This document shows, piece after piece, positions 22,934-25,321 of a stretch of DNA of 25,321 bases (its first letter is position 1; every line of letters begins with the position of its first letter). The DNA comes from an uncultured Alphaproteobacteria bacterium (lineage in GTDB: Bacteria; Pseudomonadota; Alphaproteobacteria; Rhizobiales; Rhizobiaceae): contig CAKMZG010000001.1 in assembly GCA_929200335.1 (NCBI GenBank), forward strand, positions 8,484 through 33,804, written 5' to 3'. The position numbers were made by a program, and so were the translations under genes. The notes beneath the pieces are model-generated. The model made no database searches and was not told the DNA's origin. It saw nothing but the letters and a program-made list of their open reading frames with translations.

Positions 22934-25321
22934 GCAATACAGTGAAATTTACCCTTGACGGCAAGGAAGTTGAAGCCTCCGCAGATGAGAGCATTTGGGA
23001 AGTAGCAAAACGTGAAGGCACACGCATTCCGCATTTGTGTCATCTTGATAAGCCGGGTTATCGCAGTGATGGTAATTGTCGTGCTTGTATGGTGGAAATT
23101 GAAGGTGAGCGCGTATTGGCTGCTTCTTGCCAGCGTAAAGCGCAAGAAGGTATTAACGTTAAAACAGATACCGAACGTGCAGATAAATCACGTAAGATGG
23201 TTTTTGAACTTCTAGCTTCTGATATGAATGCGCCTGAGGAAAGTCCAGATGATCAATCACGCTTTTGGCAATGGGCTTCCGATTTCGGCATTGCAGGCTC
23301 TGATCGTCTGCCGTCAAAATTTAAGGATGGTGGGCAAGCTGCTGATTTTGATCTCACCAATCCTGCCATTGCGGTAAATCTGGATGCTTGTATTGCTTGT
23401 AATCTTTGTGTGCGTGCTTGCCGTGAAGTACAGGTAAACGATGTGCTGGGCATGGGCGAGCGTGGGTCTCATTCTGCGCCAGTATTTGATTTGCATGATC
23501 CCATGGGGCATTCTACTTGTGTGACTTGTGGTGAATGCGTGCAGGCCTGTCCAACGGGTGCGCTCTTTGAAAAGAGCATGATGGATAGAGATGGCAAAAA
23601 ACGCGCTGTTAAAGAATTTGATAAGGTCGTAGATAGTGTTTGCCCATTCTGTGGTGTTGGCTGTCAAACCAAGGTTTATACCAAAGACAATAAAATTGTA
23701 AAAGTGGATGGCCGTGATGGCCCTGCCAATGAAAATCGCCTTTGTGTAAAGGGGCGCTTTGGGTATGATTATGTGATGTCTAATGAGCGCTTAACAAAGC
23801 CGCTTATCCGCCGCGAGGATGCGCCAAAGGCTGGCGATTGCGATTTGCGCGATGTGAATGTGCTTGACTATTTCCGTGAGGCCACTTGGAAGGAAGCGCT
23901 ACAAAAAGCGGGCGAGGGGTTTGTAAAGCTCCGTGATACCCATGGCGGCAATTCTTTGTCTGGTTTTGGTTCTGCCAAAGGCTCTAATGAAGAAGCCTAT
24001 TTATTTCAAAAGCTAGTACGTCAAGGTTTTGGCACCAATAATGTGGATCATTGTACCCGCCTTTGCCACGCCTCATCTGTTGCCGCACTTCTTGAGGGTG
24101 TGGGATCGGGCGCCGTATCTGCGCCCTTTACCGATGCACTAAAAGCTGATTGTGTGATTGTGATTGGTGCGCGCCCAGCTACCAACCATCCTGTGGCAGC
24201 CTCATATTTTAAGCAGGCTGCAAAGAATGGCACAAAATTGATTATCATGGATCCGCGTAAGCAAGAATTAATGCGCTTTGCCGAATATCCTATGCAGTTT
24301 AAGCCGGGAACAGATGTTGCCATGCTGAACGCGCTTCTCCATGTGATCGTAGAAGAAAAGCTTTATGATGAGCAATATATCCAAGCCAATGTATCGGGCT
24401 TTGAGGCTTTGAAGGAAAAGGTCAAAGATTTCTCACCAGAGGCTATGGCTGATGTTTGTGGTATTGATGCGCAAACCTTGCGTGAAGTGGCAAGAACTTA
24501 TGCAACCTCTGAGCGTTCAATCATTTTTTGGGGCATGGGTGTTTCGCAACATACCCATGGTACGGATAATGCGCGTTGCTTGATTGCAATGGCGCTAACT
24601 ACTGGTCAAGTTGGCCGTGAAGGCACAGGGCTGCATCCATTGCGCGGACAAAATAATGTTCAGGGTGCATCTGATGCTGGCCTTATCCCGATGTTCTTTC
24701 CTGATTACCGCTCTGTTGAGGCCGAAGATATAAGATCTGGCATGGAAGATCTTTGGGGACGTTCGCTTGATCCAAAACGCGGTTTAACCGTTGTGGAGAC
24801 AATGGATGCTATTCTAGCGGGCGAGGTTAAGGGCATGTATGTCATGGGTGAAAATCCTGCCATGTCTGATCCTGATCAAATTCATGCTCGAAAAGCCTTA
24901 GCGACACTAGAACATTTGGTTGTGCAGGATATTTTCTTTACTGAAACTGCATGGCATGCCGATGTAATTTTGCCAGCTTCAGCCCATGCTGAAAAACTTG
25001 GTACTTTTACCAATACCAACCGTCAAGTGCAGCTTGGTCGCCCCGCCATTGATATGCCCGGTGAGGCACGTCAAGACTGGGAGTTGATTGCACAGTTGGC
25101 CAAAGAACTTGGGCTAGATTGGAATTATGCCCATGTGGGGGATGTCTATACAGAAATGGCTTCTGTAATGCCATCTTTGAATAACATCTCATGGGAGCGT
25201 TTAACGCGCGAAGATGTGGTAACCTATCCATGCGATGGTGAGAATGATCCTGGGCGTGAAGTTTTGTTTGATAAAGGTTATCCAACTGCTGATGGTCGCG
25301 GTAAAATCGTACCTACAGAGC
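22930..25321 (+). CDS. fdhF: Formate dehydrogenase alpha subunit, Mo/W-bis-MGD (partial, 3' end outside window)
   Basis: The frame is open from ATG 22930 (ATGA overlap with the cupin) to the window edge: 797 codons of an expected total near 960-990. It oxidises formate to CO2. An N-terminal [2Fe-2S] domain has C37, C50, C53 and C67. Two ferredoxin [4Fe-4S] motifs follow, DACIACNLCVRACREVQ (start about 157) and TCVTCGECVQACPTGA. The catalytic part opens with CPFCGVGCQTKV and RLCVKGRFGYDY (proximal [4Fe-4S], relay lysine). The metal ligand is cysteine, not selenocysteine: C379 in DHCTRLCHASSV, followed by H380. The NuoG-type His-Cys3 cluster between the [2Fe-2S] and ferredoxin parts is not visible. 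It is closest in plan to M. extorquens Fdh1A, so tungsten is possible. It is cytosolic, with no Tat signal. Confidence 0.95.
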   Translation, partial: MSNTVKFTLDGKEVEASADESIWEVAKREGTRIPHLCHLDKPGYRSDGNCRACMVEIEGERVLAASCQRKAQEGINVKTDTERADKSRKMVFELLASDMNAPEESPDDQSRFWQWASDFGIAGSDRLPSKFKDGGQAADFDLTNPAIAVNLDACIACNLCVRACREVQVNDVLGMGERGSHSAPVFDLHDPMGHSTCVTCGECVQACPTGALFEKSMMDRDGKKRAVKEFDKVVDSVCPFCGVGCQTKVYTKDNKIVKVDGRDGPANENRLCVKGRFGYDYVMSNERLTKPLIRREDAPKAGDCDLRDVNVLDYFREATWKEALQKAGEGFVKLRDTHGGNSLSGFGSAKGSNEEAYLFQKLVRQGFGTNNVDHCTRLCHASSVAALLEGVGSGAVSAPFTDALKADCVIVIGARPATNHPVAASYFKQAAKNGTKLIIMDPRKQELMRFAEYPMQFKPGTDVAMLNALLHVIVEEKLYDEQYIQANVSGFEALKEKVKDFSPEAMADVCGIDAQTLREVARTYATSERSIIFWGMGVSQHTHGTDNARCLIAMALTTGQVGREGTGLHPLRGQNNVQGASDAGLIPMFFPDYRSVEAEDIRSGMEDLWGRSLDPKRGLTVVETMDAILAGEVKGMYVMGENPAMSDPDQIHARKALATLEHLVVQDIFFTETAWHADVILPASAHAEKLGTFTNTNRQVQLGRPAIDMPGEARQDWELIAQLAKELGLDWNYAHVGDVYTEMASVMPSLNNISWERLTREDVVTYPCDGENDPGREVLFDKGYPTADGRGKIVPTE

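Noticed and set aside
23185..23280. Missing NuoG-type His-Cys3 cluster in the formate dehydrogenase alpha subunit as damage
   Set aside because: The segment is intact in frame, and as I recall several related alpha subunits also lack this motif, so it looks like a subfamily trait.
2063..25321. Mobile elements, CRISPR arrays, toxin-antitoxin pairs or defence genes
   Set aside because: Intergenic regions were read for them. No transposase, integrase, tRNA-linked att site, CRISPR-type spaced repeats or paired small toxin/antitoxin ORFs were found. The thrS-leader repeats have no spacers.

Overview
The window looks like a chromosomal segment of a low-GC alphaproteobacterium, most likely a member of the Hyphomicrobiales (Rhizobiales). 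The basis is synteny and protein style. The rhizobial housekeeping orders folE/hisI next to a NifU-like scaffold gene, yidD and thrS, and a PIMT-like gene, tolC, popZ (DUF2497) and valS, are both present. So are a DUF455 ferritin-like protein, a molybdopterin-binding/MocA fusion, and a two-subunit NAD-dependent formate dehydrogenase resembling Methylorubrum extorquens FDH1. Genus cannot be assigned from the sequence alone. I see no phage genes, insertion sequences, CRISPR arrays, tRNA or rRNA genes.

Layout. (1) 1-2062: a truncated secreted-protein gene, then a leftward run folE > hisI > VOC-family gene. (2) 2063-5071: rightward Fe-S scaffold gene and yidD (stop and start share one base), then thrS behind an unusual leader with tandem 16-bp palindromic repeats and a GC-rich hairpin. 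A bidirectional terminator follows thrS. (3) 5078-9202: a leftward putative operon of a periplasmic binding protein, a DUF455 di-iron-like protein and an M3 (Dcp-like) metallopeptidase. (4) 9289-14198: a rightward molybdenum-hydroxylase maturation cluster: MoxR ATPase, VWA (CoxE-like) protein, two XdhC-type proteins, and a molybdopterin-binding/NTP-transferase fusion. No hydroxylase structural gene is in view. (5) 14355-20601: the PIMT-like, tolC, popZ and valS block, with a near-perfect 24-position hairpin in the tolC leader and a strong terminator after valS. (6) 20955-25321: formate dehydrogenase beta subunit, a small cupin, and the alpha subunit (cut by the window end), joined by ATGA overlaps.

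Functionally, two themes run through the accessory genes. Group 4 would mature a molybdenum hydroxylase encoded elsewhere (cytidylated Mo cofactor, sulfuration or metal insertion). Group 6 is a bis-MGD Mo/W enzyme that oxidises formate to CO2 with NAD+. The remainder is core metabolism, translation, envelope export and cell-pole organisation.

The most unusual non-coding signals are the seven-copy palindrome array with its adjacent hairpin upstream of thrS, and the long hairpin upstream of tolC. The most unusual coding arrangement is the cupin gene translationally locked between the two formate dehydrogenase subunits. None of these amounts to a clearly new defence or mobile system.
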